From Arthrobacter_J sp038199985 (GTDB lineage Bacteria; Actinomycetota; Actinomycetes; Actinomycetales; Micrococcaceae), in the NCBI GenBank assembly GCA_038199985.1, contig JBBPYK010000014.1, forward strand, positions 1-15,361: 15,361 nt of DNA, written 5' to 3'. The translations under genes and the position numbers were made by a program. Below the pieces are notes generated by a model, which was not told the DNA's origin, did not search any database, and worked only from the letters and a program-made list of their open reading frames with translations. Positions 5,940 through 15,000 of the stretch are shown here, one piece after another. Position 1 is the stretch's first letter; each line of letters opens with the position of its first letter.

Positions 5940-8900
5940 TCATGTCTGCAGCTCCTCGTACACCAGTTCGCTGAGCATCGTGAGGAGCGCCTTCATCTTC
6001 GTTTTGTCCCCCAGTGCTTGGAGGCTGAGGTTGTAGTGGCTGCCCATGGAATTGGCGACAGCATCGCTAACAGCTTTCTCTAGGTGCGGGCTGCTGCCGA
6101 AGTGGTTCCTCGAGTTGTTTTGGGCTTGCTTCTGTAGCGTCTCGTTCTTCACGAGCTCGCGTCGCACGCCTTCAACGAAGTGGGCCACCGCATCCAGTTC
6201 CTCGCCTTCGAACGGCAGGTTGGCCTGTTGGATGATTTCCTCCCACGTCACCAGAACGGGGTCTTTCCCCTGCCCGGTGCCGACGTCGGTTGGTGGCTTC
6301 AGCAGCGAGTCCTCACCGGAAAGTTTCAGCTGGGCTTGGCCTTTGTCCTTGAGCGCGTACTTTGCTAGTGCCACGCCGGAGAGGTCCAGGGCCACCTTCG
6401 CATCGTTCACGCGGAGCACTGGCAGAAGATGCTTGAAGTAGATTGAGCGTTTCTCCAGATCAGTGTCGGCAAAGTCCACGATTTGGGAAAGGAAGTCGTA
6501 GGCGCGGATGAAGGATCCGAGGTCTTTTCGGAACAGGTCGAGTTCGTCCTGGGTTTTTTTGTTCTCTTCAGCTACAGCTGTGTTGTAGCGGGTGTTGAAG
6601 CGGGATTTTGCTGGTGCCACCCAGCTGGAGAGCGCGTTGTTCCCGGTTTCCAGGACGTAGGACTTCACCAACCCGTCCACCTCGGACAGCAGATAGATTT
6701 GGGAGGCGTCGAGTTTGGCTTGAAGGTCGTGGACCACATTAGGATCCGACACACCCTCCAGTGCAGCTTCGCGGAAGTACGGCTGAAAGGACGCCAGGAT
6801 CTCATCGGGCTGATTGACGAAGTCCAGGACGAAGGTCTGGTCCTTGCCCACGGCAGTCCGGTTCAGCCTGGACAGTGTCTGCACGGCGGACACGCCGGAG
6901 AGTTTTTTGTCCACATACATGGCCACCAGTAGCGGCTGGTCGAAACCGGTCTGATACTTGTTGGCGACCAGCATGATGTTGTACTCATCGGTGGCGAACG
7001 CTTCAGGGATTGTTCTCCCCTTGAGTCCAGGGTTCATGTTCAGTTCGGTGAACTGCTGGACTCCGGACTCGTCATCGGACACCTCTCCGGAGAAAGCTGC
7101 CATCACGCCCATATCGGTGTACCCGGCGTCGTGAAGGTATTTGTCGATAGCGAGCTTGTACCGGACGGCTTCCTTCCGGGAACCGGTGACGATCATGGCT
7201 TTGGCTTTGTCGTCCAGCCGCCAGGCAACGTTGGCGCGGAAGTGCTCCACAATCACCTGAACCTTTTGGCTGATGTTGTACGAGTGGAGCTTCACCCAGT
7301 TCATCAGCGACTTCAGCGCCTCTGATTTATCCACCGTGGAGTCTTCGGAGTCGTACTCGCGGCCCTCGTGCGCCAGCCGGTAGGCGACCTTGTAGCTGGT
7401 GTAGTTCTGCAGCACGTCCAGGATGAAGCGTTCCTCGATGGCCTGCTGCATGGAATACAGGTGAAAGGGCTGCGGCAAACCGTCCGGGCCCTTCCGGCCG
7501 AACAGCTCCAGCGTCTTGGCCTTCGGTGTGGCGGTGAAAGCGAAGTAGCTGATGTTCTTGGCGTCCGCCCGCTCAGCCATCTCGGCGGCCAGGTAGGCTT
7601 CGACGTCGAACTCGCCGCCGTCGTTGACGTCCGCCAGTTCCTCGGCGGAGAGGACCTTCTTCAGCTTGTTCGCGGTGGAGCCGGTCTGTGAGGAGTGGGC
7701 TTCGTCGGCGATAATCGCGAAGCTCCGGCCCTTCAGTGCCTGGGATTCGGCGATGGCCTTCAGAGCGAACGGGAACGTCTGGATGGTGACGATGATGATC
7801 GGTGTCCGGGCAACCAATGCGGCGGTGAGTTCGGCGGATTTCGAGCCGGCGTTCCCGCGGATGGGCACCACGACACCGGACTTGTGCTCGATCTGGTAAA
7901 TCGCGTCCTGTAGTTGAGCATCCAACACCGTCCGATCCGTCACGACGATGACCGAATCGAAAATCTTTTCATTGCCGGCATTATGCAGGGAGCTGAGTTG
8001 GTGTGCGGTCCACGCGATCGAGTTGGTTTTGCCGGACCCTGCGGAGTGCTGAACCAGGTAGCGGTGCCCTGGGCCTTCGACGCGGGCGGTCTCAATGAGC
8101 TGGGTGACAACATCCCACTGGTGGTAGCGCGGGAACAACAGGGACTTGCGAACCTCACGATCCCCCGTCACCGGATTGGTCTTATCGCTGACCTGCAGGT
8201 GCAAGAACTTACCAATAATGTTCAACCAGGAATCACGCTGCAGCACCTGATCCCACAGGTAGCTCGTGGCGGATCCCTTCGAGTTGGGAGGGTTCCCGGC
8301 CCGGCCATCATCCCCCAGGTTGAAAGGCAGGAAGTACGTGTCCTTGCCCTTAAGCTCGGTCGTCATCCGGATCTCGTCATTGCTCACCGCGAAGTGCACC
8401 AGGGCGCGGCGGCCGAAGGACAGCAGCGGCTCGTCCTTGTTCTTGGCGTTCCGGGGCAGCCGGTCCTTACGGTACTGCTCCACAGCATCATTAATGTTCT
8501 GAGTGAAGTCCGTCTTCAGCTCGATGGTCGCCACCGGCAGGCCATTGACGAACAGGACCAGGTCGATGCTTTTCATAGTGTCGACCGTGGAGTAGTGAAC
8601 CTGGCGGATCACCCGCAAGCGCACCTTCTCGTACCGTTCCAGCGTCTCCGGATTCAGACCCATGGCCGGCTTGAACTGGCACATCTCAAACTTCGCGGCA
8701 ACATCCTTGAACCCGGTACGCAAAACGGACAACATGCCCGCTTCCTTGGCCGCGGGTTTGTCCAGGACCTTGCACAGCCGGTCAAGCAGCAGCTTCTTGG
8801 CGATTTCGTGCTCGGACGGGGAGTCCGTTGGCTTCAGGACTTTCGCCAGCTGCTCCGGTTGAGTATCAGCCAGCCACGCAAAAACATCCTCCGGGACCAG

Positions 8901-9017
8901 CGCCCGGGTGGCGTCGTAAAGCTCGCTGGCCTTCCGGTGCGGCTCGTAAATCCAGCCCTGCGCCACGAGGGCTTGGCAAATCTCATCCTCAAACGTCACT
9001 TCGTTGTGCTGCGCCAA
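5940..9017 (-). CDS. hsdR: Type I restriction enzyme, R (motor/nuclease) subunit
   Basis: HsdR translocates DNA in an ATP-dependent way and cuts it at distance from the HsdMS-bound site. The 1025-residue length is normal. The N-terminal nuclease domain shows IDLVLFVNGLPVATIELK (151-168), with Asp152, Glu166 and Lys168 as the PD-ExK triad. The SF2 helicase motor follows: Walker A HSAGSGKT (324-331), DEAH (438-441), FTATP (494-498), and motif VI QTLSRLNR (713-720). The C-terminal helical part (about 780-1025) should contact HsdM. All motifs are intact. Start: a TTG at 9017, with AGGGA about eight bases upstream and the expected N-terminal sequence FEDEICQALVAQGW. It is last in the operon, 355 bases after the DUF262 gene and separated by the degraded DUF4357-like ORF. 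Confidence 0.95.
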   Translation of the reverse strand: MAQHNEVTFEDEICQALVAQGWIYEPHRKASELYDATRALVPEDVFAWLADTQPEQLAKVLKPTDSPSEHEIAKKLLLDRLCKVLDKPAAKEAGMLSVLRTGFKDVAAKFEMCQFKPAMGLNPETLERYEKVRLRVIRQVHYSTVDTMKSIDLVLFVNGLPVATIELKTDFTQNINDAVEQYRKDRLPRNAKNKDEPLLSFGRRALVHFAVSNDEIRMTTELKGKDTYFLPFNLGDDGRAGNPPNSKGSATSYLWDQVLQRDSWLNIIGKFLHLQVSDKTNPVTGDREVRKSLLFPRYHQWDVVTQLIETARVEGPGHRYLVQHSAGSGKTNSIAWTAHQLSSLHNAGNEKIFDSVIVVTDRTVLDAQLQDAIYQIEHKSGVVVPIRGNAGSKSAELTAALVARTPIIIVTIQTFPFALKAIAESQALKGRSFAIIADEAHSSQTGSTANKLKKVLSAEELADVNDGGEFDVEAYLAAEMAERADAKNISYFAFTATPKAKTLELFGRKGPDGLPQPFHLYSMQQAIEERFILDVLQNYTSYKVAYRLAHEGREYDSEDSTVDKSEALKSLMNWVKLHSYNISQKVQVIVEHFRANVAWRLDDKAKAMIVTGSRKEAVRYKLAIDKYLHDAGYTDMGVMAAFSGEVSDDESGVQQFTELNMNPGLKGRTIPEAFATDEYNIMLVANKYQTGFDQPLLVAMYVDKKLSGVSAVQTLSRLNRTAVGKDQTFVLDFVNQPDEILASFQPYFREAALEGVSDPNVVHDLQAKLDASQIYLLSEVDGLVKSYVLETGNNALSSWVAPAKSRFNTRYNTAVAEENKKTQDELDLFRKDLGSFIRAYDFLSQIVDFADTDLEKRSIYFKHLLPVLRVNDAKVALDLSGVALAKYALKDKGQAQLKLSGEDSLLKPPTDVGTGQGKDPVLVTWEEIIQQANLPFEGEELDAVAHFVEGVRRELVKNETLQKQAQNNSRNHFGSSPHLEKAVSDAVANSMGSHYNLSLQALGDKTKMKALLTMLSELVYEELQT

Positions 9018-9034
9018 GATGAGTTCCCTACTCG

Positions 9035-9376
9035 TTAGTTCGAATGTCGTGTAGTGATGTCCCGTTTGAATCTCGTCATAGCTTCAGCGGGTCGCGACCG
9101 TGAGCGCCATTCATCACATCTACCGTTGGCCAGGGGCCTGCGGAGAAGTAATCCTGCCTCAGGACGAAGCGGTCCCCCGTTGACTTCGGCGATGCTCTCT
9201 GACAAGAGCCGGTTCCGGCGATGCAGGATAGTCTCGGGCACGCCAGGGCGTGCCTCGGCTTGGGCAGAAGATCCAGCGGTGACCAGCATTCCTTCACAGA
9301 CGAGGTGACCTTCAAGGTCACAACTGCGATGACGGAGAAGGAAGATTGCGCCTCTGTCAGGGAAAGGTGCGTTCAT
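9035..9376 (-). pseudogene. Degraded DUF4357-like small ORF in the operon
   Basis: The 113-codon frame starts with an ATG that overlaps the stop of the DUF262 gene (ATGA), as in a coupled operon gene. Its first half fits the DUF4357 pattern: IFLLRHRSCDLEG then EGMLVTAGSSAQAE and RRNRLLSE. The next expected piece, RFVLRQDYFSAG, lies in another frame (about 9137-9171). The last conserved piece, ANGRCDEWRSR (about 9095-9130), is back in the first frame, with about ten expected residues (the usual SSPSAAA region) missing. I therefore read it as a domain damaged by small indels. DUF4357 often follows a GIY-YIG nuclease or occurs near restriction genes; no GIY-YIG part is present. An intact small unrelated protein cannot be fully excluded. 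Confidence 0.45.
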
Positions 9377-11475
9377 TGCGAGACCTTGTTCATCAGATCC
9401 CGGAGGGGGATCTGTTCACCTTCTTCGTTTTCCATCTGCCAGAATTCATCGCCGGGGAGGTTATCCGCTCCCGCGTGGTGCGCGGCAGCGTCCAGCGTGG
9501 AGAACTCGTGACCGTCAATGACAATGACTCCGTCTTCGGATACCTCAGCCCGTATCCTGATGGAGCCGTCAGCCGGGCTCAGAAAATCCCCGGATGACAC
9601 AATGCCTGCTTCGATGAGGTCGGCCACATCGACTTCTGGATGCGTGGCAGGCTGCGTGGCCACGGTGGCGGTTTGAGAAGCAATGGACTGTCCGGCCTTG
9701 AGTTGCTCGTAGCCCGCCCGGGTGACTTGTGACATGAGGATGCGACGCTCCTGCAGGAATTCATCGTAAGCCATGGTTTCCCAGCCCTCGGGTAGAGCGT
9801 GCCAGAACATCTGCTGTCTAAGGGCATCCCCACTGAACCCGCGTGCTGCCACCAGAGCTGGCCAGTACTCAGTAGGCTCACGGTTCGTGATCAGGATGTT
9901 AGTGCTCCAGTCGGTCGGGGCGAAGTTCGCAACTTGGTTGATTTTCTTGAGATCTTTGATGCCCACGACGTTTTCCAGATACTTGCGAGGGTTGAGGTGG
10001 TGGCCTTCCGTTCCCTTGGTTGCAGGCAACGCGGGATCCATCCACTGTTGAACTTTGTTTCTCAGCATGAACATGTCCGCGTCGAGGATATTCAGTGCGG
10101 CGAGATAGGTCTGATACGCAGGTGAAAGGGCGGATGATGATGTAACGAGAGAATCTGGCATGCGCAGCGTCCAGAAATCATCAGAGAGCTCGGCAGCAAT
10201 CACAGTTTCCAACGTCGCAGTAAAGTTACTCACATCGCTTCCATCAAGAGCCGTCAGGCGGTCCAGATCCTTTTGAAGCTGCGTCTCTGCGCTTCCGGTG
10301 TACCGTCCGGACAGCTGGGACATGAAGAGCCAGCGCGCCATAAGGTTCCGCAGGGTAGTGAGGTCCACGTTGAAGCGGGTACGCCCTAGGATCCAGAGCG
10401 CGTAACTGGACAGGATATTCATGTTTGAGGTGACCATTTTTCGTGACCTGAAGCCGGCCACCGCGAGACACCTGATGAACTCGGTCCAGTGCAGATCCTT
10501 GAGCACCACAGGCAGCGCCGCCTGAAGCTTGGCTAGCTCTGTTTCCTGCCTTTCCGGGACGACGAAGCCGGTGCTGCGGTCTTTGGCCTGAAGCGCGCTG
10601 TAGGCGTCTCCGAGCTTCGCACGGTTCTGTCCCACGGCCACCAACACGCGCACAAGCTGCCCAGCGTCGACCGCGAGATAGTTATTTATTGGAGTCCAGG
10701 CGATGCTGCGGCCGGTAATTTCGCTTGCCCGCTGAGGAGTGAGCCGTGAATCCCGAGCAAAGCTCTCCAGGCGTTCCCGCCCTTCCGGCCAAAAAACACT
10801 GAGCCAAGTCAGGATGAAATCCGATGCCTTAAGGCTTACACCCTCAGAGTTGATCCGAACGAAAATATCAGCAACAACCTTTTTATCAGCGTCAGGTTGG
10901 ATTTCAACGACGGTGAACTCGTAGTTCCTCAAGCTGTCTAGCCGGCCGAGACGCTCCTCAAGGAGCTCTTCATCGTCATCATTCAAAGATCCGCGGACTT
11001 CTTCGTACCGCTTTTTGAACGCCTTTCGGATTATGAGTGGTCTATCAAAGAATTCTGATATGTCACTGATCCAATCCGCTGACTTCACTATCGCAGTGTT
11101 GGTTACCTCAAATTTCTCCGTGGTTGGGTTGAAGGCTATAGACATGGTCTTCGAGTTGTAGTCCACGTCCCGGACAGCCGCACCCTTGAAAACGGCGTAC
11201 AGGCTGGTAAGCCGTTGTTGACCGTCAATAATCTGGTGCGCCCCGACCCGACCCGTGGCGCCGGAAATAGTTCGGGACGAATCTTCCTGAGAGACATTCC
11301 AAAACATCAGTTCGCCAACGGGGTATCCCCGGTACATGGAGTCGAGGAGGTCCCGGATTTTAGACTTCGGCCAGACGAAGGGCCGCTGAAGGTCCGGTAA
11401 TTGAACGACTCCAGACTCAACAGAGTCCACTAGGCCCTGAACCTTCCAGCCGACGGGCTTGAATACCGTACTCAT
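9373..11475 (-). CDS. GmrSD-like DUF262/HNH restriction protein with RAMA-like C-terminus
   Basis: This 700-residue protein combines three parts. The N-terminal DUF262 (ParB/Srx-like NTPase) domain shows LPDLQRPFVWPKSKIRDLLD (26-45), IIDGQQRLTSLY (82-93, the DGQQR motif) and IFVRINSEGVSLKASDFIL (204-222). A mid/C-terminal HNH-type nuclease (DUF1524-like) shows GTEGHHLNPRKYL (488-500) and NILITNREP (526-534). The last ~85 residues, VADLIEAGIVSSGD...FSTLDAAAHHAG...FW, resemble the RAMA domain found beside adenine methylase genes and are probably a modified-DNA reader. GmrSD/BrxU relatives are type IV enzymes that cleave modified phage DNA in a nucleotide-dependent way. Here the gene is fixed inside a type I operon: its ATG overlaps the hsdS stop (ATGA), and its own TGA overlaps the next ATG. 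The activity is inferred from domains; all key motifs look intact. Confidence 0.85.
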   Translation of the reverse strand: MSTVFKPVGWKVQGLVDSVESGVVQLPDLQRPFVWPKSKIRDLLDSMYRGYPVGELMFWNVSQEDSSRTISGATGRVGAHQIIDGQQRLTSLYAVFKGAAVRDVDYNSKTMSIAFNPTTEKFEVTNTAIVKSADWISDISEFFDRPLIIRKAFKKRYEEVRGSLNDDDEELLEERLGRLDSLRNYEFTVVEIQPDADKKVVADIFVRINSEGVSLKASDFILTWLSVFWPEGRERLESFARDSRLTPQRASEITGRSIAWTPINNYLAVDAGQLVRVLVAVGQNRAKLGDAYSALQAKDRSTGFVVPERQETELAKLQAALPVVLKDLHWTEFIRCLAVAGFRSRKMVTSNMNILSSYALWILGRTRFNVDLTTLRNLMARWLFMSQLSGRYTGSAETQLQKDLDRLTALDGSDVSNFTATLETVIAAELSDDFWTLRMPDSLVTSSSALSPAYQTYLAALNILDADMFMLRNKVQQWMDPALPATKGTEGHHLNPRKYLENVVGIKDLKKINQVANFAPTDWSTNILITNREPTEYWPALVAARGFSGDALRQQMFWHALPEGWETMAYDEFLQERRILMSQVTRAGYEQLKAGQSIASQTATVATQPATHPEVDVADLIEAGIVSSGDFLSPADGSIRIRAEVSEDGVIVIDGHEFSTLDAAAHHAGADNLPGDEFWQMENEEGEQIPLRDLMNKVSQ

Positions 11476-12754
11476 GCCGTAACCCCTTCGTTAATGACAT
11501 CAATCTTTCCGGTGATAGCGGCCGCGATGAGAGCGGAGCGGCGCTCCTTTAGGAGTGCCACCGCAGAAGTAACTGTTAAGACAAGATTATCCAGCTTTTT
11601 AGTCGAGCCATCCAGATAGTCAGAAATCTGCTGCTGCTTTTGTCTGGAAGGAGACACTAGTGAGTACGCATAAAGGTCCTCCATTCGAAAAGAAGGCTGC
11701 ATGTGTTCGGGAATCATGCCGCGTTCATAACGAAACAAAATCTGGAATTGGTAGTAGAAGTATCTTGTATTCAATGGCGTAATGCGTCGAATTATCATGC
11801 AGTTTTGTGAAAGGCTGAACTTTCCATAAATATGTGCTGCGCTCATCGCTCTCGCGCCGACTGTCGTAGAAAAGAGCACGCCATCGCTTCCCGAGTCGAA
11901 TTCGTAATGATCGATGCGGGCCATGATTCCGTCGTTAGTGGTCTGGCCGCTATAGACAGGAAACGGTCCAGGTATCTCGGCGCAAGCTTCTTTAGTTAGC
12001 TCAGCGGCTTCGCGACCTTTCTGGGCCCGGAATAGTCTTGAGCATCTGTCGACGGTCCACTCCGATGGGATGTCGCCAAGCCAATGCACTCCGGAAGGTT
12101 TCGTGGGTGCGGTGGGGTCGAGACCTTTAGTAACAGCGTGGCGATGATGGACTGGCGCTTCTCGACGAGCAACTCAACGAGTTGCTCCTGCTTGCCGATC
12201 AGATCGTCGATTTGTCCACTCTCTCGATCCAAGAAATCAACGATTGCCGTCTGTTCCTGCATGGAGGGAACTAAGACCGGCATACGTGAATGATAAGTCG
12301 GGTCCAGATCCCACTGGTTAATCCGAATGCCTTTGGAGAGAGACAAGTAGCCGGTGATGTAGGGCTCAGAACGCAATAGGTAGTGCAGGTACCGGTCATC
12401 CATTGAGTGATGCCGTTCATAGACGAAGTATGCAGGGCTCACAATCCCTCTATGACGAGATATTGCCACGGAACCCTGCCAAGCCTTCATCTTATTTATT
12501 ACCATATCCCCCGACCGAACTAGCTGGTACGGACTGAGGTCCTCAGATGGCTTGTTGAAATTATCCTCACGGCTGCTCTTTCGAACGACGCCATGGTCAC
12601 GATAGACGGACAAAAGTTCTTCATCGGGGAAGTTCGTTGATTTTCTACGCGTGTAAAGAGTCCAGAGCGGAACGACTCCCCAGGAAGCAGGAACTGGCCC
12701 TAACCATTTCACGCCGGTCTCCTTATAGCTGGAGTATCCCCCGGGTCCTGTCAC
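11472..12754 (-). pseudogene. hsdS: Type I specificity subunit HsdS, split by a frameshift
   Basis: HsdS sets the recognition sequence of the HsdM/HsdR complex. The GTG start overlaps the hsdM stop (GTGA). The first frame gives an N-terminal half beginning GYSSYKETGVKWLGPVPASW, with a first target-recognition domain and a conserved helix (MQEQTAIVDFLDRESGQID...LLVEKRQSIIAT). There one G is missing near 12136-12138. The expected AVTKGLDPTAPTKPSGVHWLG appears only in the next frame, which runs to TGA 11472 and carries the second domain and repeat (QKQQQISDYLDGSTKKLD...ALIAAAITGKIDV). Joined, it would be 427-428 residues, normal size. The N-half reads on to a stop at 11996; the C-half could restart at GTG 12089. 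Half-HsdS subunits are known to assemble in some type I systems, so partial function is possible; a sequencing error is the other explanation. Confidence 0.85.
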
Positions 12755-14721
12755 TGCTCCACCTCTGCCAGCAGAGTCGTGATCTCTGAAATTAGCTTGT
12801 TCAGATCGGTGTCAATTTCGTCCAGAGAGCGGGGAGCGACATACGTGTAGAAATGTCGGGTAAACGGAATCTCGTAACCCTCTTTGGTTTTCGATTCATC
12901 AACCCAGGCGTCATTGACGTGGGGAAATATCTCGCGCTCAATGTACTTCTGGAGTTCCTCGCTCAACGGCACGTTTTCTGTATCGCGAAGGTCTGCGTCG
13001 GCTTCGGACACACCTTTCGGCCCCTTGCAGACGTCGGCCGTTTCGTCGCGTTCGGACAGCCCGGCCAAAACAGCTTTAAGGACAGGGGCGGCAAGTTTGA
13101 GGCCACCCTGGGCGAAAGCTGACTTGAGGACATTCAGGAAAGCTTCGCGATTCTTATAGATCTCGACGGGCTCGATCACCGCCGCCCGGAGGATATTCTC
13201 CAAGAGCTGTCGGTCATCGTTGGACATTTTCTCTACCGGTTTCTGCGCCAGCACGGCGTTGACCCGGTCCGGGGTATAGGCAAAATTGAGCTTGAGCGGG
13301 CGCTCCACCGTGATAGTAGAGTAGCCAAAGTCGCGGTTACTAAAAATCTTCGAGGTTTCGTCGTTGTCCTCGAACGCACCGTAGAGGCTCACGATCTTGG
13401 AGATGTCACTGCGGCCCAATTCCTTGCGCTTGGAGCCTAGGCTCTTGCGCATTTTCTGGAAGAAGCCAACACCGTTGATGAGTTGAATCTTACCCACGCG
13501 CTCCGGGTATTTCTGCTTTTTACTGTTCGAGAGGATCCAAATGTAGGTGGCGATGCCAGTGTTGTAGAACATGTCCGTGGGCAGGGCAATAATGGCCTCC
13601 ACGAAGTCGTTCTCGATCAGATACTTGCGGATCTCTGACTCACCCGAGCCGGCACCGCCGGTAAACAACGGGGAGCCGTTCAGCACTATGCCGATCCGCG
13701 AGCCGCCCTCGTGCGCCGGGCGCATCTTCCGGACCAAGTGCAGCAGGAACAACAGGGAGCCGTCACTGACACGGGGCAATCCCGGACCGAAACGGCCGTC
13801 GAAGCCGTGGAGTTCGTATTCCTTTTGAATCTGCGCCTGGATTTTCTTCCACTCCACCCCGAAGGGCGGGTTAGAGAGCATGAAGTCGAACTGCTGACCA
13901 ATGTTTTGATCATTGGCGAGAGTGTCGCCGACGGAGATCTTGGAGATGTCCTGGCCCTTGATCAAAAGGTCTGACTTACAAATGGCATAAGACTCATCGT
14001 TGATTTCCTGCCCATACGCGACAAGGGAAGCACTGGGGTTCAGTGCTTGGAGGTGTTCCTGGGCGACGGTGAGCATGCCGCCCGTTCCGGCGGTGGGGTC
14101 GTAGATGCTGCGGACGATACCCTCTTTAGTGAGTACGTCGTCGTCGTAGTTCAGCAACAGCTGGACCATGAGCTGGATGACCTCGCGCGGGGTGAAGTGC
14201 TCACCGGCGGTTTCGTTGGAGGCTTCGGCGAAGCGACGGATGAGTTCCTCGAACATAAGGCCCATCTCGATGTTGCTGATGGTCCCCGGGTGTAGATCGA
14301 TCGCCGCGAAGTCCTTAGTGACGTGATACAGCAAGTCCGAGCTGTCCAGCTTCTCCAGCGTCTTATAGAACTCAAAGCGCTCGAAAATGTCGCGGGTGTT
14401 CTCCGAAAAGCCCTGGACGTAGCTGAGGATGTTCGCCTTGATATTGGAGGGATCGTCCAGCAACTTGGCGCAGTTGAACTGGGAGGTATTAAAGAAGCTG
14501 TGCCCGGAAGCCTTTTGTAGGAAGGTGTCCAGCGGGATGTTCAAGTCCTTTTTAGCTTCCTGCTCTGCGAGGACGGCATCCTTAGTTTTTTCGAGAACAC
14601 AGTCGAGGCGGCGGAGAATGGTGAACGGGAGAATCACCGAGCCGTATTGCGCTGGTTTGTAGGTGCCCCGCAGGATATTCGCGATGCTCCACACCAGATT
14701 AGCGTTGTTGTTGCCGGCCAC
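12751..14721 (-). CDS. hsdM: Type I DNA methyltransferase, M subunit
   Basis: HsdM transfers a methyl group from S-adenosylmethionine to adenine at the site chosen by HsdS. From the start chosen here the protein has 656 residues. The N-terminal helical domain begins NNNANLVWSIANILRGTYK, typical of this subfamily. The linker GEHFTPREVIQLM precedes motif I DPTAGTGGML (about 208-217) and motif IV NPPFG (about 284-288), both intact. The C-terminal helical region ends in a coiled stretch that should contact HsdS. Start: the frame is open 78 codons further up (to 14955), but that part does not look like HsdM. GTG 14721 has AAGGGA nine bases upstream and directly precedes the conserved N-terminus; GTG 14730 is too close to the same site. 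It is first gene of the operon and overlaps hsdS by four bases. Confidence 0.93.
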   Translation of the reverse strand: MAGNNNANLVWSIANILRGTYKPAQYGSVILPFTILRRLDCVLEKTKDAVLAEQEAKKDLNIPLDTFLQKASGHSFFNTSQFNCAKLLDDPSNIKANILSYVQGFSENTRDIFERFEFYKTLEKLDSSDLLYHVTKDFAAIDLHPGTISNIEMGLMFEELIRRFAEASNETAGEHFTPREVIQLMVQLLLNYDDDVLTKEGIVRSIYDPTAGTGGMLTVAQEHLQALNPSASLVAYGQEINDESYAICKSDLLIKGQDISKISVGDTLANDQNIGQQFDFMLSNPPFGVEWKKIQAQIQKEYELHGFDGRFGPGLPRVSDGSLLFLLHLVRKMRPAHEGGSRIGIVLNGSPLFTGGAGSGESEIRKYLIENDFVEAIIALPTDMFYNTGIATYIWILSNSKKQKYPERVGKIQLINGVGFFQKMRKSLGSKRKELGRSDISKIVSLYGAFEDNDETSKIFSNRDFGYSTITVERPLKLNFAYTPDRVNAVLAQKPVEKMSNDDRQLLENILRAAVIEPVEIYKNREAFLNVLKSAFAQGGLKLAAPVLKAVLAGLSERDETADVCKGPKGVSEADADLRDTENVPLSEELQKYIEREIFPHVNDAWVDESKTKEGYEIPFTRHFYTYVAPRSLDEIDTDLNKLISEITTLLAEVEQ

Positions 14722-15000
14722 TGCTCTCACTTCCCTTGCCGCAGACAGTGGGACGCGGAACTTATGCCTTACCGATCGCGGCGTCCCCATGCCGTGCAGC
14801 GTTCGTCGATCACGCACGTACTTGCTTTGAATTGTATGGGGAGGGCGGACATCCTCTGACAAATGGCCGTCGTATAACAGGGGCAGAAGCTCCGTCGGTG
14901 TGCCAGCTACGTCTGGGACGGTCATTCGAATGCTAGCGCGTTTCACGGTAAGCACCGTTCAAATAGCGATTCCATTCCGCGTTTGCGGAAGAAGAGAGGA
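14722..15000 (-). promoter_or_regulatory. Upstream region of the hsd operon
   Basis: The operon promoter must lie between the resolvase stop and hsdM, but no convincing -35/-10 pair is seen. TTGTCA (about 14857-14862) and TACAAT (about 14831-14836) are 20 bases apart, too far for a standard sigma-70 promoter. The Shine-Dalgarno AAGGGAA is at 14731-14737. A 78-codon extension of the hsdM frame crosses this region without recognisable motifs. Confidence 0.35.
14975..14990 (-). terminator. Hairpin after the resolvase gene
   Basis: TTCCGC-GTTT-GCGGAA is a perfect 6-bp stem with a 4-base loop, 11 bases past the resolvase stop on the minus strand. No T-tract follows, so it is at best a weak terminator separating the resolvase from the hsd operon. 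Confidence 0.3.

Noticed and set aside
7914..9038. 374-codon plus-strand ORF
   Set aside because: It lies wholly opposite hsdR, whose motifs are all intact; its protein is low-complexity with no motif and is a mirror of the codon bias of hsdR.
14831..14862. TTGTCA ... TACAAT as hsd promoter
   Set aside because: The 20-base spacing is outside the usual 16-18 range; no extended -10 or other support.
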